DNA of 64,000 nucleotides from Rhodobacter sp. (GCA_027484985.1 JAIXRW010000025.1:62001-126000), one strand, 5' to 3'. Positions 8,560 to 19,471 are shown, numbered from the stretch's first letter. Notes: a model not told the origin generated them from the letters alone. Program-made: numbers and translations.

Positions 8560-9852
8560 ATGGCCAATGTCGTCGTCGTGGGCGCCCAGTGGGGCGACGA
8601 GGGGAAGGGCAAGATCGTTGATTGGCTGTCGGAACGCGCCGATGTGATCGCGCGGTTTCAGGGCGGGCACAATGCGGGCCATACGCTGGTGATCGACGGG
8701 AATGTGTACAAGCTGTCGCTGTTGCCTTCGGGCATCGTGCGGGGCGGCAAGCTGAGCGTGATCGGCAACGGGGTGGTGCTGGACCCGTGGGCGCTGCTGG
8801 CCGAGATTGAAAAGCTGCGCGGGCAGGGGGTGACGGTTGATCCCGACAACCTGATGATCGCGGAAAACACGCCGCTGATCCTGCCTGTGCATGGCGAATT
8901 GGACCGTGCCCGCGAGGGGCAGGTGGGCGTGGCCAAGATCGGCACCACCGGGCGCGGCATCGGGCCGGCCTATGAGGACAAGGTGGGGCGGCGCACGGTG
9001 CGGGTGGCGGATCTTGCCGACGAGGCGACGCTGGATCTGCGGATCGGGCGGCTTTTGGGCCATCACAACGCGCTGCGGGCGGGGCTGGGGCTGGGGCCGG
9101 TCGATCCGGTCGCGCTGAAGGCGCAGTTGATGGAGGTGGCGCCGAAGATTTTGCCCTATGCCAAACCGGTCTGGAAGGTGATGCATGACGCCCGCCGCGC
9201 GGGAAAGCGCATCCTGTTCGAGGGGGCGCAGGGGTCGCTGCTGGATGTGGATTTCGGGACCTATCCCTATGTGACCAGTTCCAACACGCTGGCGGGGATG
9301 GCGGCCACCGGCACGGGGCTGGGGCCGACGGCGGTGGATTTCGTGCTGGGCATCGTGAAGGCCTATACCACCCGTGTGGGCGAGGGGCCGTTCCCGACCG
9401 AATTGTTCGACGCCGATGGCGAGCGGCTGGGGACGCGGGGGCATGAATTCGGCACGGTGACGGGGCGCAAGCGGCGCTGCGGCTGGTTCGACGCGGTGCT
9501 GGTGCGCCAGACCTGCGCGACAAGCGGGGTGTCGGGGATCGCCTTGACCAAGCTGGATGTGCTGGACGGGTTCGAGACGCTGAAAATCTGCGTGGGCTAT
9601 GAACTGGACGGGCAGAAGCTGGATTACCTGCCGACGGCGGCCAATTTGCAGGCGCGGGTCGTGCCGATCTATGAGGAAATGCCCGGTTGGTCGGAATCGA
9701 CCGCAGGGGCGCGGTCTTGGGCCGAATTGCCGGGCGCGGCGATCAAATATGTGCGCCGGATCGAAGAACTGATCCAGTGCCCCGTGGCCATGCTTTCGAC
9801 CAGCCCCGAGCGGGATGACACGATCCTTGTGACCGATCCTTTCGCGGATTGA
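8560..9852 (+). CDS. purA: Adenylosuccinate synthase
   Basis: [44 protein letters not shown]. Confidence 0.98.
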   Translation: MANVVVVGAQWGDEGKGKIVDWLSERADVIARFQGGHNAGHTLVIDGNVYKLSLLPSGIVRGGKLSVIGNGVVLDPWALLAEIEKLRGQGVTVDPDNLMIAENTPLILPVHGELDRAREGQVGVAKIGTTGRGIGPAYEDKVGRRTVRVADLADEATLDLRIGRLLGHHNALRAGLGLGPVDPVALKAQLMEVAPKILPYAKPVWKVMHDARRAGKRILFEGAQGSLLDVDFGTYPYVTSSNTLAGMAATGTGLGPTAVDFVLGIVKAYTTRVGEGPFPTELFDADGERLGTRGHEFGTVTGRKRRCGWFDAVLVRQTCATSGVSGIALTKLDVLDGFETLKICVGYELDGQKLDYLPTAANLQARVVPIYEEMPGWSESTAGARSWAELPGAAIKYVRRIEELIQCPVAMLSTSPERDDTILVTDPFAD

Positions 9853-9902
9853 TCGGGGCGCGCGGCGGGCTAGATGGCGGCGGGCAGGAACGGGGGCAGA
9901 TC

Positions 9903-10124
9903 ATGGCTTTGGAATACAAGACACGCAAGCGGCTGGCGCTGTTGATCCTGCTGGTGGGGCTGCCGCTTTACATCGTGGTGGCGCTGACCGTGGTGGGCTG
10001 GTTCGAACGGCCGTCGATGCTGGTTGAGCTGATGGTCTATGTGGGTTTGGGCATCATCTGGGCGCTGCCGTTCCGCTTTGTGTTTCGCGGGATCGGGCAG
10101 CCCGATCCGGACGCGGGCGAGTGA
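9903..10124 (+). CDS. DUF2842 family small membrane protein
   Basis: MALEYKTRKRLALLILLVGLPLYIVVALTVVGWFERP; two TM helices. Confidence 0.75.
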   Translation: MALEYKTRKRLALLILLVGLPLYIVVALTVVGWFERPSMLVELMVYVGLGIIWALPFRFVFRGIGQPDPDAGE

Positions 10125-10129
10125 ATTGG

Positions 10130-10162
10130 AAAAGGCGGACAGGAAGCCTGTCCGCCTTTCCG
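10130..10162. terminator. Bidirectional Rho-independent terminator
   Basis: AAAGGCGGACAGG-aag-CCTGTCCGCCTTT, perfect 13-bp arms between convergent genes. Confidence 0.85.
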
Positions 10163-10184
10163 TTTCGGGCGTGAGTGGCAGCTC

Positions 10185-12359
10185 TCAGCCCGGATGGCGT
10201 GCGGCGCCCGTGTGATAGGGGGAGCGTTCGGTCAGCGTGAACAGGCCGCGCCGCACCTTGGCGATATGGCCGTCGCGCAACAGCGTGCCGAAGATGCGAA
10301 GCCCGTCTTCGCGCAGCGCATCGGTCGGCGGGATGACGATGGCGACATGGCGCATCAGTTGCGGGCGGGTGAAATGGGCGCGGCCCTGATCGCAGGTGAG
10401 CCATGCTGCGGCGGCCTCGATCATGTCGCGCAGGGATGAGGCGCCGAGGCTGTCGGCATAATCGCGAAAGCGCGTATCGGTGAGCGGCAGGTCGGCTTCG
10501 GATTCCGATTCGGGCGGGTCGGCGGCGAGATCGTCGTCATCTGCCAGCGCTTCGGCAAGCGAGCGGTCAATCTCGTCAAGCTCGGATTCTTCGGGGGCGA
10601 AGGCGGGGGTGGACTGCATGGCAAGACCGCCCTGACCGGCGGCGGTGACGCGGCGCGGGCGGAGCGGGGCTGCGGCGGCGCTGGCCGGAATGGGGCCGCC
10701 GAGTGCGGCGGTTTGCGCGGCGGCAGGGGGCGCGGTTGGCGGGGCGGGGCGTGACGGCCGGTCGATGCGCTGTTCCGACACAAGGACAAGGGGCGCGGGG
10801 CGGTCGGCCGGGGGCCGGGCGGCGGCGCCGGGAATGGCGGCGCGCACGACCATGGCAAGATCGTTGCGGTAGCGGGCGATGCGCGAGGGCTGGACGTCGG
10901 GCTTGGCTTCGCCCGCGCGGCGTTCAGCCTCGGTCTGGGCGACGGCGGCCTTGAGATGGGCGATGGCCGATTGGCGGCGCTTGGTTTCTTCGCCTTCCAT
11001 TTCGGAATCGGCCTGCGCCATGAGGCGGCTGACGGCATCTTCGGCCGAGGGATCGTCAACAAAGGGATGGGGCGCGGTGCGAAGCGGGGGCGCGGCGGCG
11101 GGTTCGGGTTGCGCTTCGGTTGCGGCGCCGGCTTCGGGTGCGGCGCCGTCGCTGCGGCGGATGCGGAAAACACGGGCGCGGGCGCGTTGCAGCTTTTCGG
11201 CGGCATCGGGGCGCAGTTCGGCAAGGGGTTCGGGCGGCAGATCGCCCATTTCGCCGAAAATCGTGTCGAGGCCGGAGACGGGGTCATCTTCGGGCGCGGG
11301 CTGGTCGAGCCCTTGGGTCAGGGCTTCGGTCAGGTCATCATCGCCGTCAAAGCCGGTATCGGACGCGGTGTCATCGTCGGAATCGGCCAGGGCGAGGTCG
11401 AGCGGATCGGGCTGGCGCGGTGGGCGCGACGGGGCGGGGGCTGCGGCGGGCAGGTCGGATTCGGCCAGTGCGGCGCGCAGGGTATCGGAGAATTGACCGG
11501 ATTCGGGCCGCGCTGCGGGGGCCGGACCCGGCAGGTCGTCGGCCAGCGCGGCGGGGGCGGGGTCGTCAAGCGGGTCGGCCAGCGCGGGGGCGGTGGTGAG
11601 CGGATCGGGCCAGTGGTCGGCCGCGAGGTCGTCAAGCGGGTCGGCCAAGGCGGGGGTGGCGGGCTGGTCAAGAGGGGCGGCCAGCGTATCGGCCAGCGCG
11701 GCCGGAATGGCGGCTGCTGCGGCATCTGCCGTGGCGGGCCGGTCATGGGGTTCGGCATCTTGCGGCAGGGGGGGCGCGATGTCGGTCGCAGGCGGGGCTG
11801 CGGTTTCCGGCGCGGGTGTCGCGGCGGGGGCGGGCGCAACGGGGGCTGCGGGGGCTGCGGCGCGCGGATCGGGCAGATCCTCGACATACCCGTCAAGCGG
11901 CAGGGTGACGGTGGGGGCGGTGTCGCTGCGGGTGGCGGCGGGCGCGGGTTGCGACTGGGCCGCAACTTCGGACCGGATGCGCAGAAGGCGTTCGGCAATG
12001 GTTTCGGCCGGATCGGCGGCAGCAGAGGCGACGGGGGCCAAAGCGGGGGCCATGGCGGGCGCAACGGCCGGGGCCACGGCAACCGGACCTTCGGGCGTGG
12101 CCACATCGGTGGCGCGCAGGTGGATGCCGTTGTCCTGCACCTTGGCATCGACGCGGCGCTGCACCTCGCGCTCGGCGATGCGGTGGAGCATGGCGGCATC
12201 GGGGGTGGGCGGTTCGGCGCCGAAGTAGCGGTCATCCGCGGCAAGGTCGCGGAAATATTCGGCAATGGCGCGCATGGTGTTGAAAGGGTCGTCAAACCCT
12301 TCCAGCGTACAAGAGAAGGTCCCGTAGGAGACCGTCAGGATCTTACTCGCACCGGTCAT
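10185..12359 (-). CDS. Ala/Pro-rich conserved hypothetical protein (family sometimes annotated as CheA-like)
   Basis: Conserved N-terminus MTGASKILTVSYGTFSCTLEGFDDPFNTMRAIAEYFRDLAADDRYFGAEPPTPDA; long acidic low-complexity middle; conserved C-terminus. Confidence 0.7.
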   Translation of the reverse strand: MTGASKILTVSYGTFSCTLEGFDDPFNTMRAIAEYFRDLAADDRYFGAEPPTPDAAMLHRIAEREVQRRVDAKVQDNGIHLRATDVATPEGPVAVAPAVAPAMAPALAPVASAAADPAETIAERLLRIRSEVAAQSQPAPAATRSDTAPTVTLPLDGYVEDLPDPRAAAPAAPVAPAPAATPAPETAAPPATDIAPPLPQDAEPHDRPATADAAAAAIPAALADTLAAPLDQPATPALADPLDDLAADHWPDPLTTAPALADPLDDPAPAALADDLPGPAPAARPESGQFSDTLRAALAESDLPAAAPAPSRPPRQPDPLDLALADSDDDTASDTGFDGDDDLTEALTQGLDQPAPEDDPVSGLDTIFGEMGDLPPEPLAELRPDAAEKLQRARARVFRIRRSDGAAPEAGAATEAQPEPAAAPPLRTAPHPFVDDPSAEDAVSRLMAQADSEMEGEETKRRQSAIAHLKAAVAQTEAERRAGEAKPDVQPSRIARYRNDLAMVVRAAIPGAAARPPADRPAPLVLVSEQRIDRPSRPAPPTAPPAAAQTAALGGPIPASAAAAPLRPRRVTAAGQGGLAMQSTPAFAPEESELDEIDRSLAEALADDDDLAADPPESESEADLPLTDTRFRDYADSLGASSLRDMIEAAAAWLTCDQGRAHFTRPQLMRHVAIVIPPTDALREDGLRIFGTLLRDGHIAKVRRGLFTLTERSPYHTGAARHPG

Positions 12360-12498
12360 CGGATGCTTGCCTTTTGCCAAAGTCCGCACTCTGTATCGTC
12401 GGGGGGTCGTTCCTTTTCATGGACAGACTGGGGTGATTTGAAGGATTGATTATGGCCCTGCCTGCCGGACCCTGCCGCAATTGGACATCAGTATCGAC

Positions 12499-13182
12499 AT
12501 GAATCGCCCCCTTGTCCAATCCCCTGACGGTGTGACTTTGGTCGGTGGAGGGCCGGTTTCAAGGGCGGAACTGGCGCTGTGCCTGCGATATGCGCCTAAG
12601 ATTTTAGCGGCCGATGGCGGGGCAGACCGTGTGCTGGCGGCAGGGCATTGCCCCGAGGCGGTGGTGGGCGATTTCGATTCGATCAGTGCGGCGGCGCGGG
12701 CGGCTATTCCGGTCGGGCGGCAATTCGTGATCGCCGAGCAGGCGACGACCGATTTCGACAAGGCGCTGCGGTCGGTTGAGGCGCCTTTCGTGCTGGCGGC
12801 GGGGTTCACGGGGGCGCGGGTCGATCACGGTCTGGCGGTGCTGAATGCGCTGGTGCGGCATGCCGACCGGTGCTGTGTGCTGGTGGGGGCGCGGGATGTG
12901 GTGTTCCACGCGCCCGCGCGGCTGGACCTTTCGTTGCGGGCGGGGGACCGGCTGTCGCTGTTTCCGATGGCGCCGGTGACGGGGCAAAGCGAGGGGCTGG
13001 AATGGCCGATCGGCGGCATCGGCTTTGCGCCGGACGGGATGATCGGCACCTCGAACCGCGTGGTGGCAGGGCGGGTGGTGCTGGCGATGGACGGGCCGGG
13101 GATGCTGGTGATCCTGCCGCGCGGGCGGCTGGCGGCGGCGATCAGGGCACTTCGACCGGAATGGCGGGGGCCTGCCGGTTGA
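12499..13182 (+). CDS. thiN: Thiamine diphosphokinase
   Basis: ILAADGGADRVLAAGHCPEAVVGDFDSISAAARA...TTDFDKALRSV...FTGARVDHGLAVLNAL; start 12481 or 12499. Confidence 0.88.
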   Translation: MNRPLVQSPDGVTLVGGGPVSRAELALCLRYAPKILAADGGADRVLAAGHCPEAVVGDFDSISAAARAAIPVGRQFVIAEQATTDFDKALRSVEAPFVLAAGFTGARVDHGLAVLNALVRHADRCCVLVGARDVVFHAPARLDLSLRAGDRLSLFPMAPVTGQSEGLEWPIGGIGFAPDGMIGTSNRVVAGRVVLAMDGPGMLVILPRGRLAAAIRALRPEWRGPAG

Positions 13183-14104
13183 TCCGGGCCCTGAGCCTTT
13201 CGCGGTAGATGATGTAAAGCCCCGACCCCGATATGGTGGCGATGCCCGCCCAGGTAAGCAGGTTCGGAAAATCGCCGAACACCAGATAGCCCAGGGCGAC
13301 GGCGGCGATGATCTCGGAATAATGCAGCGGGGCGAGCGTGGCCGAGGGGGCGAATTTCAGCGCATAGGTCATGCACATATGCGACAGGCAGGCCCAGAAG
13401 CCCACGCCGAACAGCCACAGCCAGTTCAGCCCCGAGGGCAGGACGGGATCAAGCGCCGCCAGCCCCGATCCGTCGAAGGCCAGCATCAGCGGCAGGCATA
13501 TGGCCATGCCGGCAAGCGAGGTGTGCAGCTGCATGGTCACGGGATGGATCAGCGGGGCCATGGCGCGGGTGACCAGCATGTAGAAGGCAAAGAAGAAGGC
13601 CGTGCCCAGCGGCCACAGCGCCACGGGGCCAAAGGCGGCAAGCGAGGGCTGGATCACCATCAGCGCGCCCAGAAAGCCCACCGCGCAAGCGGCGATGCGG
13701 CGGGGGCCAACCTCGTCCCCGAAGATCAGGCTGCCGAGGATGAGCAGCACGAAGGGTTCGACAAAGGCGATGGCAAGGGCATCGGCCACCGGCATGACGG
13801 CAATGCCCGAGACGAAGGAAAAGGTGGACAGGATCAGGAACACCGCCCTGAGCAGCAGCAGACCCGCCACATGGCGCGACACACGCCACGGCAGGCCCAT
13901 GATCCACAGCACCGGCAGCATCAGCGCGCCCTGCACCACGAAGCGGGCCGTGGTGATCTGGCCCACCGGAATGCCGCCCTGCGCGGCCAGTTTCGAGGCC
14001 ACATCCAGCAACGGGGCCAGCACGCAAAAGGCGAGCATGAGGGTGACACCGGGAAGGATGCGGTCACTGCTGCGGGCGGGGGCGGAAAGCGCTGTCATGC
14101 CCAA
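13142..14104 (-). CDS. EamA/DMT-family transporter
   Basis: 10-TM protein; FVVQGALMLPVLWIMGLPW...ADALAIAFVEPFVLLILGSLIFGDEVGPRR. Confidence 0.85.
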   Translation of the reverse strand: MGMTALSAPARSSDRILPGVTLMLAFCVLAPLLDVASKLAAQGGIPVGQITTARFVVQGALMLPVLWIMGLPWRVSRHVAGLLLLRAVFLILSTFSFVSGIAVMPVADALAIAFVEPFVLLILGSLIFGDEVGPRRIAACAVGFLGALMVIQPSLAAFGPVALWPLGTAFFFAFYMLVTRAMAPLIHPVTMQLHTSLAGMAICLPLMLAFDGSGLAALDPVLPSGLNWLWLFGVGFWACLSHMCMTYALKFAPSATLAPLHYSEIIAAVALGYLVFGDFPNLLTWAGIATISGSGLYIIYRERLRARINRQAPAIPVEVP

Positions 14105-14211
14105 GGGCTATCGGGGCGGCGCGGCGGCGTCCATTCCGAAAACGACAGGCAAAGGCGGGCTTTCCGCAGCGGGCGCTTTTCAAGCGGGCAAGGGGCCCCT
14201 AGATTTGGGCT

Positions 14212-14862
14212 GTGCAAGTGAAAGGGTCTGGCGTGCTGGTGATCGAGGCGTCGCGTCTGGTGTTTCTGGCCAATCCGAAAACGGCGACGCAATCGGTGCG
14301 GGCAATGCTGCGCAAACATGCGATGGCGGGGCCGTGGCAAGAGGATGGCGCAACCCGCCATGCCGGGATCGGCCCGTTCAACCGCAAGTGGCGCGCCGTG
14401 GTCGAGGACCGCGTGGGCGGGCGGGTCGAGGTGTTTGCCGTGGTGCGCGACCCGCTTGCGCGGCTGGACAGCTGGTATCGCTATCGCCAGAAGAACCCTG
14501 CGGGCGACAGCAAAAGCACCCAGGGGCTGGATTTCGCGGCCTTCGTCGCGGCGGTGCTGCGCGACGATCCGCCCGATTACGCCCGTGTGGGCGCGCAGGA
14601 CCGCTTTACCGGCTGGACCGGTGCGCGGGCGGGGATCGATGTGCTGTTCGACTATGCGCGGCTGGACCTGATGCGCGATTTTCTGGCCGACCGGCTGGGC
14701 CAGCGATTGTTCCTGCCGGTCAAGAATGTCTCGTCGGTGCCGGCATCGGGGGTGCCGGTCTTGCCGGATGAGCTGATGGCGGACCTGCGCGAAAAGCTGG
14801 CAGGCGATTTCGCGCTGCATCGGGCGGTGGCGGAAACCGGCGTGCTTTTCGCCGACGACTGA
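14212..14862 (+). CDS. Sulfotransferase-family-2 domain protein
   Basis: LVFLANPKTATQSVRAML...VFAVVRDPLARLDSWYRYRQK (PAPS-binding-like motifs). Confidence 0.75.
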   Translation: MQVKGSGVLVIEASRLVFLANPKTATQSVRAMLRKHAMAGPWQEDGATRHAGIGPFNRKWRAVVEDRVGGRVEVFAVVRDPLARLDSWYRYRQKNPAGDSKSTQGLDFAAFVAAVLRDDPPDYARVGAQDRFTGWTGARAGIDVLFDYARLDLMRDFLADRLGQRLFLPVKNVSSVPASGVPVLPDELMADLREKLAGDFALHRAVAETGVLFADD

Positions 14863-14876
14863 CCCGCCTTCCCCTG

Positions 14877-14920
14877 TTCATCCTTGTCCAAATACTCCGG
14901 GGTCCGGGGCAGGGCCCCGG
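14877..14920 (-). repeat. Hairpin + 22-nt tag element, copy a
   Basis: TTCATCCTTGTCCAAATACTCCGG tag (minus orientation) with hairpin CCGGGGC-agg-GCCCCGG at 14904-14920. Confidence 0.8.
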
Positions 14921-14941
14921 GGGGCTGCGTCTGACCCGCCG

Positions 14942-16321
14942 TCAGCAGTTGGGCACGTTCACCGCCAGCCCGCCAAGCGAGGTTTCCTTGTATTTTTCAT
15001 GCATGTCGCGGCCGGTCTGGCGCATGGTCTCGATGCAGACATCCAATGACACAAGGTGGATGCCATCACCGCGCAGGGCAAGGGATGCCGCCGAGACGGC
15101 CTTGATGGCACCAAGGCCGTTCCTTTCGATGCAGGGCACCTGAACAAGGCCCTTGACGGGGTCGCAGGTCATGCCGAGGTGATGTTCCAGGGCGATTTCG
15201 GCGGCGTTTTCCACCTGTTCGGGCGTGCCGCCGAGCACGGCGGCAAGGCCTGCGGCGGCCATGGCGGCGGCGCTGCCCACCTCGGCCTGACAGCCACATT
15301 CCGCGCCCGAGATGCTCGCATTGTGTTTCACCAGCCCGCCGATGGCGGCGGCGGTCAGCATGAATTCGCCCACGCGGCTGGCCGAGGCGCCGGGGACATG
15401 GTCAAGCCAGTAGCGGATAACGGCGGGCACCACCCCTGCCGCGCCGTTGGTGGGGGCGGTGACGACCTGCCCGCCTGCGGCGTTTTCCTCGTTCACGGCC
15501 ATGGCGTAAAGCGACATCCAGTCGTTGATCGTATGCGGCGCGGTCATGTTCAGCCCGCGTTCGGCGATCAGCGCGTCATGGATGCCCTTGGCGCGGCGGC
15601 GCACTTTCAGCCCGCCGGGAAGGATGCCGGTTCCGGCCATGCCGCGGGTGATGCAGTCGTTCATCACCTGCCATATCCGGTCGATCCCGCGGTCGAGGTC
15701 GGCGGCGCTGCGGAATTTCAACTCGTTTGCGCGTTTCATCTGGGCGATGGTCAGGCCCGACGCCTTGGCCATGGCAAGCATTTCATCGGCTTTTTCAAAG
15801 GGATAGGGCACATCGGCGCGGGCCTTGGCCTTTTTGCTGCCAGCTTCGGCCAGTTCGGCTTCGGTCAGCACGAAGCCGCCGCCGATGGAGTAATAGGTTT
15901 CCTGCAAGATCACATCGCCCTGCGCGTCGGTGGCTTTCAGGATCATGCCATTGGCATGGCCTGCAAGGGCGGGGCCGTAATCGAACAGCAGGTCGGCCGA
16001 GGGGTCGAAGCGCAGTTCGGGCAGACCCGGGGGGGTGATGGTCTTTGTGGCGCGGATGGCGGCAAGGGTGGTTTCGGCCTTTTCGGCATCATAGGTGGCG
16101 GGTTCGAACCCCGCGAGGCCAAGGATGGTGGCACGGTCGGTCGCATGGCCCACGCCGGTAAAGGCAAGCGAGCCGTGCAGCGAGGCGCGCAGCCCGTGGA
16201 AATGGAAGGGCGAGGCGCGCATGAGGTCAAGGAAGCGGGCCGCCGCGACCATGGGGCCCATGGTGTGGCTGGACGAGGGGCCGACGCCCACCTTGAACAT
16301 GTCAAAGACCGAAAGGAACAT
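14942..16321 (-). CDS. sdaA: L-serine ammonia-lyase
   Basis: [31 protein letters not shown]...[22 protein letters not shown]. Confidence 0.95.
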   Translation of the reverse strand: MFLSVFDMFKVGVGPSSSHTMGPMVAAARFLDLMRASPFHFHGLRASLHGSLAFTGVGHATDRATILGLAGFEPATYDAEKAETTLAAIRATKTITPPGLPELRFDPSADLLFDYGPALAGHANGMILKATDAQGDVILQETYYSIGGGFVLTEAELAEAGSKKAKARADVPYPFEKADEMLAMAKASGLTIAQMKRANELKFRSAADLDRGIDRIWQVMNDCITRGMAGTGILPGGLKVRRRAKGIHDALIAERGLNMTAPHTINDWMSLYAMAVNEENAAGGQVVTAPTNGAAGVVPAVIRYWLDHVPGASASRVGEFMLTAAAIGGLVKHNASISGAECGCQAEVGSAAAMAAAGLAAVLGGTPEQVENAAEIALEHHLGMTCDPVKGLVQVPCIERNGLGAIKAVSAASLALRGDGIHLVSLDVCIETMRQTGRDMHEKYKETSLGGLAVNVPNC

Positions 16322-16494
16322 GGACCACTCCCCCAAACCGCCCCAGCGTGCGTTGGTGACAAGGTGGCGATGTGCCGCGGCAGGACAAGGGCGAAAAGCG
16401 ACGCGATCGGTGCGGAATATGTCACGGGGGCGCATTTACCGGCCGTTAACCCTGATCATGGCAGGCTGGGGCGCGGATTTTCGGAGGATGCGGG

Positions 16495-17079
16495 ATGGTG
16501 TGTCGGGGTTTGATGGCCGTGATGGTGGCGGCGGGGCTGGCGGGCGTGGCACTGGCGCCCGCGCGGGCCGAGGACGGGGCGGCGGCGGACGGGGCGGCGG
16601 CAGCGGCGCTGGCCGGCCTGCCCGAGGCGCAGGCCAAGCGGTTGCGCGCCGATCCCGACCGGTTCGCCGAGGCGGGGTTGCGGCTGGTCTATGGCCACGG
16701 TCAGGACGGGGCGGTCACGCGCGCGGCGGTAGAGGCGGCGGGACGGATCGAGATGGCCGAGCGGCGGGTGCGGGCCTTGCGGCCGTTTCTGGAAAGCGAT
16801 CTCGACAATGACGGGGCGGTGACGATGGCCGAGGCGGAAACGCGGGGCGCGACGCTGTCGGCCGAGGCGCGGGCGCGGCTGATGCTGGCCTTTGCCGAGG
16901 CCGATGCCGATGCCGACGGGGCGGTGACGGCTGCCGAATTGCGCGCCATGGCCGAGCGGCAGGCCGCGCTGCGCGGCAGGCCGGGGCCGGAGGTGCTGTT
17001 CGCCTTTGACACCGATGCGGACGGGCGGCTGACGCTGGCCGAGATCGAGGCGGCGCGGGCGGCCTTGGCCGGTCCGTGA
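16495..17079 (+). CDS. EF-hand domain-containing secreted protein
   Basis: Signal peptide; ESDLDNDGAVTMAEAE, AEADADADGAVTAAEL, FDTDADGRLTLAEIE loops. Confidence 0.85.
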   Translation: MVCRGLMAVMVAAGLAGVALAPARAEDGAAADGAAAAALAGLPEAQAKRLRADPDRFAEAGLRLVYGHGQDGAVTRAAVEAAGRIEMAERRVRALRPFLESDLDNDGAVTMAEAETRGATLSAEARARLMLAFAEADADADGAVTAAELRAMAERQAALRGRPGPEVLFAFDTDADGRLTLAEIEAARAALAGP

Positions 17080-17134
17080 CGGCCTTTGGGCATGGAAAAC
17101 CGGTTGCCGTTGGGCCGCAGGCGGGCGTGCGGTT

Positions 17135-17160
17135 GAGTATTTGGGCAAGGGTGAAGGGGG
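17135..17160 (+). repeat. 22-nt tag element, copy b (no hairpin found nearby)
   Basis: GAGTATTTGGGCAAGGGTGAAGGGGG. Confidence 0.75.
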
Positions 17161-17330
17161 GGCTTTTCGGGTTTGGACGGGTTTTAGGTTGGATTTGTGG
17201 CGCGGGGTTGGCCGGGGGTGGTGAAAGGGCTGGGCGGGGTGGGCTGACAGGCGGGCGGTCGGGGGCAATTCCTGCTTACACCCTGCTGCGGCTTTGCCTA
17301 TAAGGGGGCAGCACCGATGAAGGAGCCGCC

Positions 17331-18116
17331 ATGCCCGCCGATCTGAACCCCATCGACAAGGCCAAGTTCGTGGCCGCCAAGCGCGCGACCGAGTTCGTCG
17401 AGACCGGCATGAAGGTGGGGCTGGGCACGGGATCGACCGCCGCATGGATGGTGCGCTGTCTGGGCGAGCGCATCCGCGACGAGGGGCTGCGCGTGGTGGG
17501 GGTGCCGACATCGACCCGCACGGCCGAGCTTGCGCGGCAGGTGGGGGTGCCGATCACCAGTCTGGATGATGCCAAATGGCTGGACCTGACGATTGACGGC
17601 GCGGACGAGTTCGACCCCAACCTTGCGCTGATCAAGGGGGGCGGGGCGGCGCTGTTGCAGGAAAAGATCGTGGCGACGGCAAGTGACCAGATGATCGTGA
17701 TTGCGGATGCGGCCAAGGAAGTGGCGCAACTGGGTGCCTTTCCGCTGCCGGTCGAGGTTATTCCCTTTGGCTGGCAGACGACCAAGGCGCTGATCGAGGA
17801 AACGCTGGTCAGTCTGGATGTGCTGAACCGCGACTGTTCGCTGCGGATGAATGGCGCCAAGCCGTTGATGACGGATGAAAGCAATTACATCATCGACCTG
17901 CATCTGAAGCGGATCGGCAATCCGCGGCAATTGGCGCTGGTGCTGAACCAGATTCCGGGTGTGGTCGAGAACGGGCTGTTCATCGACATCTGCGACATCG
18001 TGGTGATCGGGCATGGCGACGGGCGGGTGACGGTGCGCGACATCAACAACGGGTCGGAATCGGACGATTTCGTCGAGTTCAAGCCCAGCGACAACATCTT
18101 TGCGGATATGGAATGA
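17331..18116 (+). CDS. rpiA: Ribose-5-phosphate isomerase A
   Basis: VGLGTGSTAAWMVRCLGER...DLTIDGADEFDPNLALIKGGGAALLQEKIVA. Confidence 0.97.
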   Translation: MPADLNPIDKAKFVAAKRATEFVETGMKVGLGTGSTAAWMVRCLGERIRDEGLRVVGVPTSTRTAELARQVGVPITSLDDAKWLDLTIDGADEFDPNLALIKGGGAALLQEKIVATASDQMIVIADAAKEVAQLGAFPLPVEVIPFGWQTTKALIEETLVSLDVLNRDCSLRMNGAKPLMTDESNYIIDLHLKRIGNPRQLALVLNQIPGVVENGLFIDICDIVVIGHGDGRVTVRDINNGSESDDFVEFKPSDNIFADME

Positions 18117-19471
18117 GCTTCGATTACGATCTTTTCGTCATTGGTGGCGGGTCGGGCGGGGTTCGGGCGGCGCGCGTGGCCAGTGGCGACTGGGGGGCGC
18201 GGGTCGGGCTGGCTGAGGAAAGCCGCATGGGCGGCACCTGTGTGATCCGGGGCTGCGTGCCCAAGAAGCTGATGGTCTTTGCCAGCGGCTTTCCCGAAGC
18301 GATCGAGGATGCCCGCGCCTATGGCTGGGATGTGCAGGCGGGGCAGTTCGACTGGGGGCGGTTCCGCGCGTCTTTGGCGAAAGAATTGGACCGGCTGGAA
18401 GGGGCCTATCGCAACACGCTGAAGAATGCGGGTGTGGTGGTGCATGATGCCCGCGCGCGGGTGGTGGATGCGCATACGCTCGAGCTGGCGGACGGGACGC
18501 GGTTTTCTGCCAAGCATATCCTGATTGCCACGGGGGGATGGCCTTTCGTTCCCGATATTCCGGGGCGGGAACTGGCGATCACCTCGAACGAGATGTTCGA
18601 CCTGCCCGCGTTGCCCAAGCGGGCGCTGGTGGTGGGGGGCGGGTATATCGCATCCGAATTCGCCTGCATCTTGCACGGGCTGGGGGTGCAGGTTTCGCAA
18701 TATTACCGTGGCGCGCAGATCTTGCGCGGGTTCGATGACGAGGCGCGGGGGCATGTGGCCAATGCCATGCAGGCGCGGGGCATCGCGGTGCATTGCGGGA
18801 CCGATGTGATCGGGCTGGAGAAAAGCGCGGGCGGGATCGTTGCCGTGGCGACCGATGGCAGCGAGGCCGAGTTCGATCTGGTGCTGTATGCCACGGGGCG
18901 CAGGCCCAATGCGGCGGGCTTGGGCCTTGAGGCGTTGGGCGTGGCCTTCGGGCGGCAGGGCGAGATTGTGGTGGATGAGTGGTCGCAGACGGCGGTGCCG
19001 TCGATCTTTGCCGTGGGCGATGTGACCAACCGCGTGAACCTGACGCCGGTCGCCATTCGCGAGGGGCATGCCTTTGCCGATACGGTGTTTGGCGGGCGGG
19101 CGACGCGGTTTGACCATGACATGGTGCCTTCGGCGGTGTTCACGCAGCCCGAACTGGGTTCGGTGGGGCTGGGCGAGGAAGCGGCGCGGGCGCAGGAACC
19201 CATCGAGGTTTACGCAACCGCCTTTCGCCCGATGAAAAGCCTGTTTGCCGGACGGCAGGACCGCGTGATGATGAAGCTGGTGGTCAGTCAGGCCACGCGG
19301 CGGGTGCTTGGTTGTCATATCGTCGCACCCGAGGCGGGCGAGTTGATCCAGCTGGCGGCGATTGCGGTGCGGATGGGCGCCACGAAAGAGGATTTCGACC
19401 GCACGGTGGCGGTGCATCCGACCATGGCGGAAGAATTGGTGACGATGCGAAAGCCCGTGCGGCAGGCATGA
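18113..19471 (+). CDS. gor: Glutathione-disulfide reductase
   Basis: FVIGGGSGGVRAARVAS...GGTCVIRGCVPKKLMVFAS, class-I pyridine nucleotide-disulfide oxidoreductase. Confidence 0.95.
   Translation: MSFDYDLFVIGGGSGGVRAARVASGDWGARVGLAEESRMGGTCVIRGCVPKKLMVFASGFPEAIEDARAYGWDVQAGQFDWGRFRASLAKELDRLEGAYRNTLKNAGVVVHDARARVVDAHTLELADGTRFSAKHILIATGGWPFVPDIPGRELAITSNEMFDLPALPKRALVVGGGYIASEFACILHGLGVQVSQYYRGAQILRGFDDEARGHVANAMQARGIAVHCGTDVIGLEKSAGGIVAVATDGSEAEFDLVLYATGRRPNAAGLGLEALGVAFGRQGEIVVDEWSQTAVPSIFAVGDVTNRVNLTPVAIREGHAFADTVFGGRATRFDHDMVPSAVFTQPELGSVGLGEEAARAQEPIEVYATAFRPMKSLFAGRQDRVMMKLVVSQATRRVLGCHIVAPEAGELIQLAAIAVRMGATKEDFDRTVAVHPTMAEELVTMRKPVRQA

Noticed and set aside
10956-12449. 497-aa plus-strand Gly/Arg-rich ORF
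   Set aside because: Antisense to the low-complexity 10185-12359 gene; Gly-richness mirrors its Ala/Pro codons.
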